Numbered from the stretch's first letter, positions 1 through 9,814 are shown. The stretch is 64,000 nt of DNA from Paludibacteraceae bacterium (GCA_017451525.1 JAFTOD010000001.1:1-64000); one strand, 5' to 3'. Translations and numbers: made by a program. Notes: generated by a model from the letters alone, not told the origin.

Positions 1-142
1 CCAACTCCTTATGACGGAGTTCTATAACAACTGGATTGGCAAGCACCAATCCAAACGCGAAGCCTTCCGCAATGCCCAAAACACCGTCCGCACACAATAC
101 GAAGAACCCGAATTCTGGGCTGGATTTATAATGTTAGATTAG
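1..142 (+). CDS. CHAT-domain protein, C-terminal end (partial)
   Basis: The reading frame is open from the left edge (codons from base 2) to a TAG at 140-142 and gives 46 residues. The end, with FYNNWIG, KREAFRNAQ and a final EFWAGFIMLD, matches the last helix and strand of CHAT (caspase-like) domains, which in Bacteroidetes usually close a TPR-rich protein. The catalytic His and Cys would lie upstream, outside the window. The family includes caspase-like proteases with signalling or defence roles, but nothing here shows which kind this is. Confidence 0.75.
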   Translation, partial: QLLMTEFYNNWIGKHQSKREAFRNAQNTVRTQYEEPEFWAGFIMLD

Positions 143-267
143 GATGTGTAATTGAGTATAGATTCTATATCTATTCACAATCCCCCCTCTTCCTACTTTT
201 TCCTGTTTTGTCGGGCTTTGTCCCACAATGACCAACGTTAACCCACAGCACCCCTGTGGGTTTGTTG

Positions 268-276
268 TATCTTTGC
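268..276 (+). promoter_or_regulatory. Probable promoter of the left cassette (-7 TATCTTTGC)
   Basis: TATCTTTGC fits the Bacteroidetes -7 consensus TAnnTTTG. It is followed by a GATTTCG word at 281-287. The second cassette has the same pair of features at 61711-61728, which suggests a duplicated promoter and leader. No clear TTTG -33 box is visible. Confidence 0.5.
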
Positions 277-325
277 ACCCGATTTCGAAATAAGCGCGCA
301 TTTTGGAATCCACCTAACATTATTA

Positions 326-412
326 ACCTTTCACGCTACAACGCAAAGCACACAACGTCCTAAGGGCTAACAACGTCGCAACGCGACATGTAACGTGAGT
401 AAAACGAACACA
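326..412. repeat. Mini-hairpin array upstream of the left cassette
   Basis: Short palindromes such as GTCGC-aac-GCGAC alternate with linkers of the type ACAAC and ATGTAAC. The same linker and stem type recurs at 17140-17312. The array forms the leader of the gene at 420. Confidence 0.6.
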
Positions 413-419
413 AATAACT

Positions 420-761
420 ATGGCAAAAATCCGTCCTATCGACACCGTCAAAACCATGAGTGGCAAAGTATGCGAACACTCCGACATGTACTTCCGTACC
501 AACAAACAAACCCTCAAAACCGTCACTGGCAAACTCTGCAACCCATCAGACGAGGAACCTACCGAGGCACAACTCAAAGCACAATCACGCTTCGCTAAGA
601 TCACGCAGGCAGCACGTGCCATCATCGCAGACCCTGAGCAACGTGCCAAATACGAATCGGCTTACCTCAAGCAACACCGTATCGGTTCGCTCTTGGGCTA
701 TGTAGTCAGCAAGATCAAAAGCCAATACGACGAGAACGGCGACCCCATCGCCAACTCCTAA
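420..761 (+). CDS. Small basic protein of the ADP-QRA-Y family (cassette A, gene 1)
   Basis: This 113-residue protein has no signal peptide or membrane segment. It aligns along its length with the 113-residue product at 60641-60982: MA at the start, a T/I-SG turn near residue 14, an FR near 25, then RF-x-x-IT, IIADPEQRAKYE and a final hydrophobic L-x-x-V-x-x-K helix. The C-terminal half also matches 61822-62133 (ILADPEQRATYE). I cannot name a characterised family. Related small proteins sit at the same place in VapE-associated Bacteroidales cassettes, where HU-like proteins are common, so DNA or nucleoprotein binding is a guess. It opens a + strand run ending at 2274. Confidence 0.75.
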   Translation: MAKIRPIDTVKTMSGKVCEHSDMYFRTNKQTLKTVTGKLCNPSDEEPTEAQLKAQSRFAKITQAARAIIADPEQRAKYESAYLKQHRIGSLLGYVVSKIKSQYDENGDPIANS

Positions 762-764
762 CCC

Positions 765-965
765 TAAACCCTAAACACTAAACAGTAGCTCGCCCCGCGA
801 GCGTTCACTAAACACTAAACCCTAAAACCTCTAACCCCCTCCGACGGCATGGAGGATATCCGAGCAACACACAGACTTAGAAATCTGACAGCGAGCTCCG
901 CGAGCGATCCGACAGTGGAACGGTCCAGCAGCAAAGCGGTCTAACAGCCCAAAGGGCGGTCTGTG
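765..965. repeat. Intergenic mini-hairpin array with CCCTAAA-like linkers
   Basis: About 200 bp between the first two cassette genes. It begins with CTAAACC/CTAAACA words around a GCTCGC-ccc-GCGAGC palindrome, then holds units such as GCGAGCtccGCGAGC and AGCCCaaaGGGCG joined by a TCTAACAG linker. The linker in reverse complement, CTGTTAGA, is the same as in the array inside tolC at 47555-47622. It contains no other gene. Confidence 0.55.
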
Positions 966-989
966 TTCGGCTCGATTGCCGAACACGAA

Positions 990-1337
990 ATGGCACACGT
1001 AACCTTAGCAGCCCCTATCACTGGCTTGAGCGGCAAGCTCTCCAAATCGCACAGCGTTATTTTTAACTTGCGACAAAAGGCTACCTCCAACCCTCGCATG
1101 TTGGCTATGCCTTGCTACACCAACTGGCGTGACCCTCAAAAGGTAGTCGCTCTCACGGACAATCAAAAGAGTTGGAACACGCAGTTTGCACAGATTGCTG
1201 CTGCTACTCGCGAACGTATGATTGACCCTGCTTTCTTGCCAAGCGACCAAGCAGCATACGCTAAGCAATCCAAGTTCAAGACTTTCTATTCTTTTGTCTT
1301 CAACATCTGCAAAGACGAAATCTTGAACGGCAAGTAA
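990..1337 (+). CDS. Small protein, cassette A gene 2
   Basis: The product has 115 residues. I chose the ATG at 990 over the in-frame GTG at 963 because the upstream codons lie inside a hairpin (GTGTTCGG..CCGAACAC) and the paralogue at 62254 starts at the equivalent place. The two align over their C-terminal halves: a W/F-x-x-x-FAQI-x-AATR-x-RM-x-DP block, SDQ, and KTFY-x-x-V-x-N with a final basic residue. The first half (LAAPITGLSGKL) matches LAPVDNASGKI in the paralogue. Function is unknown. It ends 13 nt before the holin-like gene. Confidence 0.75.
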   Translation: MAHVTLAAPITGLSGKLSKSHSVIFNLRQKATSNPRMLAMPCYTNWRDPQKVVALTDNQKSWNTQFAQIAAATRERMIDPAFLPSDQAAYAKQSKFKTFYSFVFNICKDEILNGK

Positions 1338-1350
1338 TTGTCAACTATCA

Positions 1351-1536
1351 ATGAAACGCTTGCAACTCATCATCGCTACTGCAATGTGCACCTTCGGGTG
1401 TGCATTGCTTGCGTGTGGGTTTGTTGCACATCCACTTGGAGAAATCCACCACTCCGTCCTCATCGCCTTTGGTGAGATACTCACCTTCAGTGGCTCCCTC
1501 ATCGGCATCGACTACAAGTACCGCTACAAAGAATAA
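1351..1536 (+). CDS. Holin-sized two-helix membrane protein (cassette A)
   Basis: A 61-residue protein with two hydrophobic stretches (about residues 5-26 and 36-52), a short loop containing GEIHHS and a charged tail YKYRYKE. The copy at 62586-62771 also has 61 residues, and the last 25 or so are nearly identical. Small size, two helices, charged C-terminus and the position before a possible wall-active gene fit a class II holin. No homologue is known to me to have been tested, so the lytic role is inferred from architecture and context. Confidence 0.7.
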   Translation: MKRLQLIIATAMCTFGCALLACGFVAHPLGEIHHSVLIAFGEILTFSGSLIGIDYKYRYKE

Positions 1537-1541
1537 ATATT

Positions 1542-1943
1542 ATGTATCTTCAATTGATAAGAAATAACCCTCAAGGCGCTGCTATTTCTGGTCGCCTCGT
1601 CATCAATGGTCGTTTCTTCTGCTATACCATGGAACGCGTGGGGTATCAAATCCCCGCCATTTGTTACCCTATACGCGTTACGCAATCACCTCGTTTCAAA
1701 CGACTACTACCACTCGTCTGCAATGTCCCACAGCGCAGCGGAATACGCTTCCATGTAGGCAAGCAACCTAAGCACTCTACTGGTTGTATCTTGCTACCTG
1801 ACCGCGAAACTGAAAACAAGTTTACTAACCTCCTATTAGAAACCCAAGCCCATGAAGAGATCATCCTTGAAGTCATTGACTTTCGCCCTGGCACTGAGTA
1901 TGGCTACAATACTCCTTGCCCTCCCGAGTTGCAAAAGCCTTGA
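1542..1943 (+). CDS. DUF5675 family protein (possible wall-active enzyme, cassette A)
   Basis: A 133-residue protein matching DUF5675 throughout: L-x-R near the N-terminus, GRLVINGRFFCYTMER, IPA-x-CYP, SPRFKRLLP, VPQRSGIRFHVG and a STGCILL block. The spacing of His in the GIRFH block and Cys in STGC recalls the H-G-x-n-S-x-GC signature of YkuD L,D-transpeptidases. That suggests a cysteine active site acting on peptidoglycan, but it is inference. It starts 6 nt after the holin-like gene, and its 3' end overlaps the spanin-like gene by 92 nt in another frame. The paralogue is at 62896-63402. Confidence 0.8.
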   Translation: MYLQLIRNNPQGAAISGRLVINGRFFCYTMERVGYQIPAICYPIRVTQSPRFKRLLPLVCNVPQRSGIRFHVGKQPKHSTGCILLPDRETENKFTNLLLETQAHEEIILEVIDFRPGTEYGYNTPCPPELQKP

Positions 1944-2274
1944 CACCACCATTGCCGCTAGTGCTACCAGTACGGCTAGTGCTACTACCCACTCCCACGA
2001 TACGCTCATTATCCATGATAGTATCTTTGTGCGCGAGTATGTGGCAGGCGATACCGTCTTCCGTGACCGTGTACAATACCGCGACCGATGGCGCACGCAA
2101 ATAATCCATGATACCATAATCAAAATTGATAGTATCGTACAAGTCATCGACCACCCACCTCGGAAATATATCCCATCGTTTCACAAGTGGAGTACCGCTG
2201 CTTTTTGGATACTCATTGCATTAAGCATCCTTTACCTCATACTCCGTACAAAAATCCACGCCTTTAACATCTAA
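1852..2274 (+). CDS. Spanin-like lipoprotein with C-terminal membrane anchor (cassette A)
   Basis: A 140-residue product with a lipoprotein signal peptide ending in LALPSC (Cys near residue 27), a charged periplasmic stretch rich in H-D-T-x-I and R-D-R repeats, and a C-terminal transmembrane helix (about 113-132, AAFWILIALSILYLIL). An outer-membrane lipid anchor at one end and an inner-membrane helix at the other is the design of unimolecular phage spanins such as T1 gp11. The ATG lies inside the HEEIILE codons of the DUF5675 gene, and this overlap is conserved in the copy at 63248. No sequence match to a known spanin is claimed. Confidence 0.7.
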   Translation: MKRSSLKSLTFALALSMATILLALPSCKSLDTTIAASATSTASATTHSHDTLIIHDSIFVREYVAGDTVFRDRVQYRDRWRTQIIHDTIIKIDSIVQVIDHPPRKYIPSFHKWSTAAFWILIALSILYLILRTKIHAFNI

Positions 2275-2332
2275 CCTTTAACCTTTCACCTAAAAAATAC
2301 GCTCATTACTTGCGTATATGCAAATTTTTCCG

Positions 2333-2341
2333 TACCTTTGC
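2333..2341 (+). promoter_or_regulatory. Promoter of the TonB receptor gene (TACCTTTGC)
   Basis: A -7 element TACCTTTGC lies 22 nt before the ATG at 2364. Its position rules out the upstream TTG start at 2310, since the promoter would then lie inside the gene. Confidence 0.65.
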
Positions 2342-2363
2342 GCGTTTAATTGGGATATTGTGC

Positions 2364-4853
2364 ATGTATCTATCAAATCACATAACAAGAACCATAGGCA
2401 TAATCCTTTGTCTGCTGTTTTTTTCATCGGTCACTTGGGCGAAAGCACCCGAAGTGCGCGTGTTTGGATATGTATTGGATTCTGACAACCGTGGTATAGA
2501 ATTAGCAAACGTTTATGTAGAAGGCACTACCAATGGTACTACCACCAATCAAAACGGCTATTACGACCTTACCGTGGAGATGGGTGATACCATCATTATG
2601 GTGTATTCCATGATTGGATATGAGAGTATTCGACAACAACTATATACAACAAACAAAGTATTAGGTGTGAATGTAGTACTCCCTACCAATGAGGAGATGC
2701 TCAGCGAAATTACCGTGCGTGGTATCCAACGTCAGACGGGTACGATGGAGCGCACAGACGTAAGCGTGGCACGCCTAATGCCCGATGCCACAGGTGGCGG
2801 TATAGAGAGTCTGCTCATCACCTTCGCAGGCGTAAGGCAGAACAACGAAATGAGTAGCCAGTACAATGTACGTGGCGGAACCTACGACGAAAACTCGGTG
2901 TATGTCAATGGCTTAGAGGTACATCGCCCATTGCTTATCCGCAGCGGACAGCAAGAGGGATTGAGCTTCGTGAATGCCGACATGGTGGAGAGCGTGGACT
3001 TCTCCGCAGGTGGCTTTGATGCCATGTATGGCGATAAGATGTCATCGGTATTAGACATCCGCTACAAGCGTCCTACCCAATTAGAGTCTCACCTGAATAT
3101 CAGCATCTTAGGTACAAGCGCCTACCTAGGTTGGGGAGATAGTTTGCAGAGTCAAATGCACGGCATTCGCTACAAGACCTCCAAATACATGCTCGGTGCA
3201 TTGGACACCAAAGGCAACTACAAGCCCAACTTCGTGGACTATCAAACGCAGATGACGTGGAAGATAGGCAAACAACGTGATTGGGAGATTCGATTGATGG
3301 GCAACTTCTCGCAGAATAGCTACGAGTTTACTCCTGACTCATCAGTCACAAGTTTTGGTGGTATGCAAAACGCCGTGAAGAACACCATTTACTACGAGGG
3401 CAAGGAGAAAGATATGTTCCGCACCGCTTTTGCTGCACTGAGCGCATACGGCAAAGTACATCCAGAAGTAAAAGTAGGCGTGGATTTGAGTGGATTCTAC
3501 ACCCACGAACAAGAGACATACGACATCCGCAGCGAATATATGCTTCGCCAGCAAGATATGAGTGGCGAAGAGAGCAACCACGGTGGCAATGCCAACAACG
3601 AAATCACCACCCCAGAAGGCAACCAAAACCTACTCGGCAAGGGTGAGTTCCACGAGCATGCACGCAACACCCTGCAAGCCAGCATGATAACTCTTGCACA
3701 CACGGGCGAATGGAAACGTGGAGAGAATACCCTGAAATGGGGTATTAGTGGACAAGTAGAGATGATCAACGACCATATCAGCGAATGGGAATGGCGCGAT
3801 TCGTTAGGGTATAGTTTACCGAATGGAGACAAGGAGATGGAATTATATTACGCCATGAAAGGTACCACGAGCATGCTGAACGGTCGCCTGCAAGCCTATG
3901 CGCAAAACACCTATCGCTGGAGTACGGAGCAAGGCAAAGTGTTCTTAACCGCAGGTATGCGTTTGAACTGGTGGAGTTTCACCAATGAGGTGCTTCCTTC
4001 CCCTCGCGTGAGTGTGGTATGGATGCCAGGGTGGAAACGCGATTTCACATTCCGTGTGGCAACAGGTGTGTATTACCAAGCACCATTCTATAAAGAACTA
4101 CGCCAAACCATCCAAGATGATAATGGCATTTATCGCATTCACCTGAACGACCAACTCAAAGCGCAACGCTCGTATCAATTGGTACTGGGTACCGACTATT
4201 ACTTCCGCGCATGGGGACGTCCGTTTAAGTTCACCGCCGAGGCGTATGGCAAATATATGGACCGCATGGAGAGCTACACCGTGGACAATGTGCGCGTGCG
4301 CTATTCAGGTAAAAATGATAGCGAGGGCTATACCATGGGGTTAGACTTGAAGCTCTTTGGTGAGTTGGCACCAGGAGCAGATTCTTGGATTAGTTTCTCC
4401 ACCATGCGCAGCCGTATGCGATTCATCAACGACAAGCATAATCTTGGTTGGATTCCTACTCCACAGGAGCAACGTTATAACCTCACGGTATATTTCCAAG
4501 ACTACCTACCCCAATTGCCTCAGTACAAGTTGCACCTCAAGTTTATTTGGAGCGAAGGTTTGCCATTTGGCTATCCACGTAACGAGGAAATGCGCTATTT
4601 GGGGCATATGAGCGACTACAAACGTATCGACATCGGTGCCAGCCGCACTTTCGCTGCAAGTCACGATAAGTGGATGAAGAAGTCAAAGCATGTGGATAGT
4701 TGGACAGTGCAGTTTGATGTATTCAACCTCATTGATTGGAAGAACGTGAATAGTTACTACTGGGTCACCGCCGCCGACGGCATGCAATGGGCAAGTCCCA
4801 ACTATCTGACAGGACGCATGTTCAACCTGAAGATTGATGTGAAAATAAAGTAA
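2364..4853 (+). CDS. TonB-dependent receptor with CarboxypepD_reg-like domain
   Basis: An outer-membrane active transporter of 829 residues. A signal peptide (hydrophobic segment [12 protein letters not shown], cleavage after TWA) precedes a CarboxypepD_reg-like beta-sandwich (about 30-115, [20 protein letters not shown]). The plug follows (about 120-240, with [17 protein letters not shown]), then a long beta-barrel ending in NLKIDVKIK. There is no adjacent SusD, so it is unlikely to be a canonical glycan pair, and the ligand (metal, siderophore, vitamin or peptide) cannot be told. The gene has its own promoter and ends 17 nt before mutS. Confidence 0.9.
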   Translation: MYLSNHITRTIGIILCLLFFSSVTWAKAPEVRVFGYVLDSDNRGIELANVYVEGTTNGTTTNQNGYYDLTVEMGDTIIMVYSMIGYESIRQQLYTTNKVLGVNVVLPTNEEMLSEITVRGIQRQTGTMERTDVSVARLMPDATGGGIESLLITFAGVRQNNEMSSQYNVRGGTYDENSVYVNGLEVHRPLLIRSGQQEGLSFVNADMVESVDFSAGGFDAMYGDKMSSVLDIRYKRPTQLESHLNISILGTSAYLGWGDSLQSQMHGIRYKTSKYMLGALDTKGNYKPNFVDYQTQMTWKIGKQRDWEIRLMGNFSQNSYEFTPDSSVTSFGGMQNAVKNTIYYEGKEKDMFRTAFAALSAYGKVHPEVKVGVDLSGFYTHEQETYDIRSEYMLRQQDMSGEESNHGGNANNEITTPEGNQNLLGKGEFHEHARNTLQASMITLAHTGEWKRGENTLKWGISGQVEMINDHISEWEWRDSLGYSLPNGDKEMELYYAMKGTTSMLNGRLQAYAQNTYRWSTEQGKVFLTAGMRLNWWSFTNEVLPSPRVSVVWMPGWKRDFTFRVATGVYYQAPFYKELRQTIQDDNGIYRIHLNDQLKAQRSYQLVLGTDYYFRAWGRPFKFTAEAYGKYMDRMESYTVDNVRVRYSGKNDSEGYTMGLDLKLFGELAPGADSWISFSTMRSRMRFINDKHNLGWIPTPQEQRYNLTVYFQDYLPQLPQYKLHLKFIWSEGLPFGYPRNEEMRYLGHMSDYKRIDIGASRTFAASHDKWMKKSKHVDSWTVQFDVFNLIDWKNVNSYYWVTAADGMQWASPNYLTGRMFNLKIDVKIK

Positions 4854-4870
4854 TTCTGTATTTAGTGAAT

Positions 4871-7510
4871 ATGGCAAAGATAGATACAACAGAAACCCCG
4901 ATGATGCGACAGTTTCGCGAGATAAAGAACCAATACCCCGATGCGGTATTGCTGTTTCGCTGTGGCGACTTCTACGAGACCTATGCCGAAGATGCTGTGC
5001 GCGCGAGCAAGATACTCAATATCACGCTCACCCATCGCAGCAACGGCGCAAGCAAAGAAGCCAAAGCCTTAGAGATGGCGGGTTTCCCCTTTCATGCGCT
5101 TGACACCTATTTGCCTAAACTAGTACGCGCAGGCTTGCGTGTGGCTATCTGTGACCAATTGGAAGACCCTAAGCTGACTAAGAAACTCGTGAAACGCGGT
5201 GTGACTGAGTTGGTTACGCCTGGTGTGAGTTACTCCGACACTACCCTACAACAAAAAGAGAACACCTGGCTGGCATGTGTAAACTTTGGCAAACGCGAGG
5301 TGGGTGTTTCGTTCTTGGATATATCTACGGGCGAGTTCCTCGTTGCACAAGGCACAAGCGATTATATTGATAAACTGTTGGTAAACTTTGCGCCTAAGGA
5401 AGTATTGTATTTGCGCGGCAAGAAGCAAGTGTTTGAAGCGGCTTTTGGTAGCAAATACTTCACATTTGAGTTGGACGACTGGATGATGACTCACGATGCG
5501 GCAATGGATAGACTGACCAAGCAATTTCAGGTACAAAACCTAAAAGGCTTCGGCGTAGAGCAATTGCCCGAAGGTATCATAGCAGCAGGTGCAATTTTGC
5601 ACTATCTCGATGCTACTCAACACTTGCAAAATGGTCACATTCAGCATCTTAGTCGCATTGAGGAGGATAAGTTCGTATGGATGGACCGCTTCACGATTCG
5701 CAACTTGGAGCTATTGAGCGGACAACGCGAAAATAGCACTACGTTATATGATATTATAGACCGCACCACCACGCCTATGGGTGGACGACTATTGCACCGC
5801 TGGTTGGCATTCCCGCTGAAGGATGTACGTGCTATCCGCAATCGCCAAACGGTGGTGGAGTATCTCTTCCGCCATCCTGAGGAGCGCGAGATTATTCGTG
5901 AGAACTTAGAGCGAATCATGGATATGGAGCGCATTGTGGGCAAGATTTCTACAGGCAGAATATCCCCTCGCGAGATGGTGCAACTGAGTGTGGCACTCAA
6001 TTGCATTGCTCCTATCAAGCAGATTTGTGAGAGCGCAACCGATAATTCGTACTTGCGTTTGCTCGGTGAGCAACTGAGTCTATGCAGCGAGATGTGCGAG
6101 AGAATCCAACGCGAGATTACACCCGACCCACCCGCTGTGCAAGGACGTCCAAATACCATAGCACGTGGCGTAAATACCGAACTAGACGAGCTGCGCGACA
6201 TACAAGCCCATGGTAAAGAGCGTCTTTTGCAAATACAACAACGCGAGATAGAGGCTACTGGTATTCAGTCGCTTAAAATAGGATACAACAATGTGTTTGG
6301 CTATTATTTGGAGGTGCGCAACACCTACAAAGATCAAGTGCCCGAGACATGGATTCGCAAGCAGACCTTGGTGAATGCCGAGCGCTATATCACACAAGAG
6401 CTCAAAGAATACGAAGATAAGATTCTCAATGCGGAAGGACAGATTCAGATTATTGAGACACGTCTTTACACCGAACTGATGTTGGCTTTGACCGAGTACG
6501 TGCCACAAATGCAGATGGATGCCAACGTGATAGCGCAGATGGACTGCTTGATGGGCTTTGCGCGTGTGGCGGTGGAGAACAAGTATGTGTGTCCTGCTAT
6601 CAATGATAGTCTGGTAATTGATATCCGTCAAGGTCGCCACCCCGTAATTGAGAAGCAATTGCCATTGGATGAGGAATATGTGCCAAACGATGTGCTATTG
6701 GACAACAATGGGCAACAGATTATCATCATCACTGGTCCGAATATGGCGGGTAAGTCTGCCCTACTCCGTCAGACGGCGCTCATTGTGCTGATGGCACAGA
6801 TGGGTAGTTTCGTGCCTGCGGAAAGTGCGAGCATCGGTGTAGTGGACAAGATATTCACGCGCGTGGGCGCAAGCGATAATATTTCATTAGGTGAGAGTAC
6901 TTTTATGGTAGAGATGAACGAGGCAGCAAGTATCTTGAACAACCTCAGCGAGCGCAGCCTAGTGCTCTTCGACGAGTTGGGTCGCGGTACCAGTACCTAT
7001 GATGGCATCTCTATCGCATGGGCAATTGTGGAGTATATCCACGAACAAAAGGGGCATGCCAAGACACTCTTTGCGACCCACTACCACGAGCTCAATGAGA
7101 TGGAGGAGAGTTTCCAGCGCATACGCAACTACAATGTGTCGGTGCGCGAAGCCAACGGCAAAGTAATCTTCATGCGTAAGTTGGTGCGCGGAGGCTCGGA
7201 ACATAGTTTTGGTATTCATGTGGCAAAACTAGCAGGTATGCCATCTTCGATTATTCAGCGTGCGAATCAGATATTGAGAGACTTAGAAAATGACCATAGC
7301 CAATCGCCTATAGCCTCATCGCCAACAATCGGTAGCGGCAAAGCATCGGTCAGCGCACCAAGCGGCATGCAACTGAGCTTCTTCCTATTGGATGACCCTG
7401 TATTGGAGCAAATACGCGATGAAGTAAAGACGTTAGATATAAACAACCTTACTCCACTTGAGGCATTAAACAAACTCAGTGAAATCAAGAAACTGGTAGG
7501 AGGAAAATAG
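4871..7510 (+). CDS. mutS: DNA mismatch repair protein MutS
   Basis: MutS recognises mismatches and small loops and starts methyl-independent repair. The 879-residue product has the usual length. The N-terminal mismatch-binding domain contains [11 protein letters not shown]; core and clamp domains follow. The ATPase has Walker [14 protein letters not shown] (about 620), Walker [13 protein letters not shown] (about 700) and the FATHYHEL motif (about 733). I chose ATG 4871 over GTG 4865. The linker near residue 810 ([13 protein letters not shown]) is encoded by CCAATAG-type heptamers (7294-7330) seen in other genes here. Confidence 0.96.
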   Translation: MAKIDTTETPMMRQFREIKNQYPDAVLLFRCGDFYETYAEDAVRASKILNITLTHRSNGASKEAKALEMAGFPFHALDTYLPKLVRAGLRVAICDQLEDPKLTKKLVKRGVTELVTPGVSYSDTTLQQKENTWLACVNFGKREVGVSFLDISTGEFLVAQGTSDYIDKLLVNFAPKEVLYLRGKKQVFEAAFGSKYFTFELDDWMMTHDAAMDRLTKQFQVQNLKGFGVEQLPEGIIAAGAILHYLDATQHLQNGHIQHLSRIEEDKFVWMDRFTIRNLELLSGQRENSTTLYDIIDRTTTPMGGRLLHRWLAFPLKDVRAIRNRQTVVEYLFRHPEEREIIRENLERIMDMERIVGKISTGRISPREMVQLSVALNCIAPIKQICESATDNSYLRLLGEQLSLCSEMCERIQREITPDPPAVQGRPNTIARGVNTELDELRDIQAHGKERLLQIQQREIEATGIQSLKIGYNNVFGYYLEVRNTYKDQVPETWIRKQTLVNAERYITQELKEYEDKILNAEGQIQIIETRLYTELMLALTEYVPQMQMDANVIAQMDCLMGFARVAVENKYVCPAINDSLVIDIRQGRHPVIEKQLPLDEEYVPNDVLLDNNGQQIIIITGPNMAGKSALLRQTALIVLMAQMGSFVPAESASIGVVDKIFTRVGASDNISLGESTFMVEMNEAASILNNLSERSLVLFDELGRGTSTYDGISIAWAIVEYIHEQKGHAKTLFATHYHELNEMEESFQRIRNYNVSVREANGKVIFMRKLVRGGSEHSFGIHVAKLAGMPSSIIQRANQILRDLENDHSQSPIASSPTIGSGKASVSAPSGMQLSFFLLDDPVLEQIRDEVKTLDINNLTPLEALNKLSEIKKLVGGK

Positions 7511-7572
7511 CGGTTTATTAACAAAAGATATTCGTTTTTTAAGAATTGTTTGGTCGGTTCGAAAAAAAAGTA

Positions 7573-7581
7573 TAACTTTGC
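7573..7581 (+). promoter_or_regulatory. Promoter of the small lipoprotein gene
   Basis: TAACTTTGC at -7 with TTTG at 7549-7552, exactly 20 nt apart. The start codon follows at 7620. Confidence 0.75.
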
Positions 7582-7619
7582 ATTGTAAATAATTTATTAA
7601 TCACTAAAATATCAAAACA

Positions 7620-7886
7620 ATGAAAAAAATCGTTATTGCATGTGCCGTTATTTTGGCAGGCGTATTGAGCAGTTGTGGCGATACCAATTACTGCTACGAA
7701 GTAACCCAAAAGTACAACTTTTTAGGTCAAGAAGTTTCATCGACAACCTATATCTGGGCTACCTCAAATGAGTTGGATGCTACAATTGATGAGATTGAAG
7801 CAGAACTCGAAGCTATGGGCTTGAGCAAAGATGCTTACACTATCGATTACAAGAAAGCAAGCAAAAGCCAAGAAGAGTGCTATTAA
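7620..7886 (+). CDS. Small lipoprotein of unknown function
   Basis: An 88-residue protein with a short signal peptide and a lipobox (VLSSC, Cys at residue 19). The mature part is acidic (EIEAELEAMGLSKD) and has two further cysteines, in NYCYE and at EECY near the end. It has its own promoter and a strong terminator, so it is transcribed alone. I do not recognise the family. Confidence 0.8.
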   Translation: MKKIVIACAVILAGVLSSCGDTNYCYEVTQKYNFLGQEVSSTTYIWATSNELDATIDEIEAELEAMGLSKDAYTIDYKKASKSQEECY

Positions 7887-7907
7887 TTGGTGCTGTTAAA
7901 GATTTGT

Positions 7908-7947
7908 AAAAAAAGGGGATTGTGTAATTTGCACAATCCCTTTTTTT
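7908..7947. terminator. Bidirectional terminator
   Basis: The stem GGGATTGTG/CACAATCCC is flanked by A7 and T7 runs, so it can end both the lipoprotein transcript (+) and the msbA-like operon (-). Confidence 0.85.
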
Positions 7948-7951
7948 ATGA

Positions 7952-9790
7952 TTACTCCTGCTGCATATCTACGAGTTTGCGGTAGTAACCGTCAATTGCA
8001 TACAGTTCATCATGCGTGCCTCGCTCTACGATTTGTCCTTCATGTAACACACAAATAAGATCAGCCTTACGAATAGTACTTAAGCGATGCGCTACTACCA
8101 GCGTGGTGCGCTCCTTCATTAGATTCTCCAATGCCTCCTGCACGAGTTTCTCCGATTCGGTATCCAAAGCAGAAGTAGCTTCATCCAAGATGAGGATAGG
8201 TGGATTCTTGAGAATAGCGCGAGCAATGGAAATGCGTTGGCGTTGTCCTCCACTGAGGCGCGAGCCACGGTCGCCAATAGTGGTTTGATATTGGTCAGGC
8301 GTAGCCATAATAAAATCATCTGCATTGGCAATACGCGCTGCTTGGCGCACTTCTTCCATAGTAGCAGACTCTACGCCAAAAGTGATATTGTTGTAGAATG
8401 TATCATTGAAGAGAATAGCCTCTTGATTGACATTGCCCATAAGAGCACGTAGGTCAAAAGTCTTTACCTCACGAATATCTACTCCATCAATGGTAATACG
8501 ACCAGCAGTAGTATCATAGAAACGAGGCAATAAATCCGCCATCGTAGTCTTGCCACTACCCGACTGACCTACCAAAGCAATGGTTTGTCCCTTGCGGATA
8601 TCCAAGTTTATATGCTGAAGTACAGGGCGATCGACTTGATAAGAGAACGACACATCCTCATAGCGAATAACCGACTGAAAATCTGATATTTGCTTTGGGT
8701 TCTCTGAATTGCGAATATTACTCTCCGTATTCAGTATCTTATCTATTCGCTCCAAAGAAGCCATACCACGGCGAATGCCATAAGTGGCTTTACTAAGGTC
8801 CTTGGCAGGATTGATGATAGAATAGAAAATAACCAGATAGTAAATGAATGTAGCCGCATCTATAGACGAATGGTCACCCAATATGAGTGTACCACCAAAC
8901 CATAAAAGTATGGCAATGAGTGCCGTACCAAAGAACTCCGATACGGGGTGTGCCAGATAGTAGCGACGATTGATTCGGTTGAACGTAGCACGAGTGGCAT
9001 TGATGAGCTGGATAAAACGGATAGTGAGTTTGCTTTCTGCATTAAAAGCCTTCACCACACGCAGGCCGCCCAATGTCTCATCTATTTGGGTAAGAATCTC
9101 TGCATTTTGCTCTTGTCCTTTGGTGGATGCTCGTTTGAGTGAACGACCAATACGACCAATCAATAATCCTGCAATAGGCAACAGTACTAATACAAAAAGT
9201 GTGAGCTGCCATGAGATAGTAAACAGTGTGATGAGATAGACTAGAATCATGATGGGATCTTTGAATAGCATGTCTAGCGTGGACATAATACTCGCCTCAA
9301 CCTCATTCACATCATTGGTCATACGCGACATGACATCGCCTTTGCGCTCTTCAGTAAAGAACCCAATAGGCAGACTAACCACTTTCTTGTAGAGTTGTGC
9401 ACGCAAGTCGCGCAACACGCCTGTACGTATGGGTACCATGAAATAATTGGCAAGCCAAGCCGTGAGGCACTTAAATCCAGTAAGAAGCACTAAACACCCA
9501 CCCAAAAGCAACAATACATATTGTGCTCCGCGTGTTTCTATTTGCGTTTGTAGGAAGCAATAGAGATTATTTTTGAGTATATCAATCGTATCTTGCATGG
9601 TAGCCGCCGCGTCCAACGACATATACGTGGCTGTAGCTTCGGATAAACCAAATAGTATTTGCAAGACAGGAATAATCGTAGCAAATGAGAACAGCGACAA
9701 TATCGTAGAAAGAATATTGAAAAAGAGATTCAATATTACTTGCCATTTATATGGCGGAACAAAACGCTTTAAGAGAGAGAGGATATTCAT
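7952..9790 (-). CDS. MsbA-like ABC exporter (fused permease and ATPase)
   Basis: A 612-residue half-transporter: six-helix membrane domain (about 15-320) and nucleotide-binding domain with Walker A GQSGSGKTT (about 395), signature LSGGQRQR (about 500) and Walker B LILDEATSALD. In Bacteroidetes this type includes MsbA, which flips lipid A-core to the periplasmic leaflet. Its place after lpxK in a run of envelope genes supports that role but does not prove it; a lipid or drug exporter is the alternative. It is the last gene of the tamL-rnhB-sppA-lpxK operon. Confidence 0.88.
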   Translation of the reverse strand: MNILSLLKRFVPPYKWQVILNLFFNILSTILSLFSFATIIPVLQILFGLSEATATYMSLDAAATMQDTIDILKNNLYCFLQTQIETRGAQYVLLLLGGCLVLLTGFKCLTAWLANYFMVPIRTGVLRDLRAQLYKKVVSLPIGFFTEERKGDVMSRMTNDVNEVEASIMSTLDMLFKDPIMILVYLITLFTISWQLTLFVLVLLPIAGLLIGRIGRSLKRASTKGQEQNAEILTQIDETLGGLRVVKAFNAESKLTIRFIQLINATRATFNRINRRYYLAHPVSEFFGTALIAILLWFGGTLILGDHSSIDAATFIYYLVIFYSIINPAKDLSKATYGIRRGMASLERIDKILNTESNIRNSENPKQISDFQSVIRYEDVSFSYQVDRPVLQHINLDIRKGQTIALVGQSGSGKTTMADLLPRFYDTTAGRITIDGVDIREVKTFDLRALMGNVNQEAILFNDTFYNNITFGVESATMEEVRQAARIANADDFIMATPDQYQTTIGDRGSRLSGGQRQRISIARAILKNPPILILDEATSALDTESEKLVQEALENLMKERTTLVVAHRLSTIRKADLICVLHEGQIVERGTHDELYAIDGYYRKLVDMQQE

Positions 9791-9814
9791 GATTAGTTGA
9801 CAATTTACAGTTGA

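Noticed and set aside
765..840. CCCTAAA-like repeats resembling telomeric DNA
   Set aside because: The units are imperfect, few and surround a palindrome; they fit the intergenic mini-hairpin arrays of this genome rather than a telomere.
963..989. GTG start at 963 for the second cassette gene
   Set aside because: The extra codons form a GTGTTCGG/CCGAACAC hairpin arm and are absent in the paralogue; ATG 990 is better.
2310..2363. TTG start for the TonB receptor
   Set aside because: The TACCTTTGC promoter lies downstream of it, and ATG 2364 gives a proper signal peptide.
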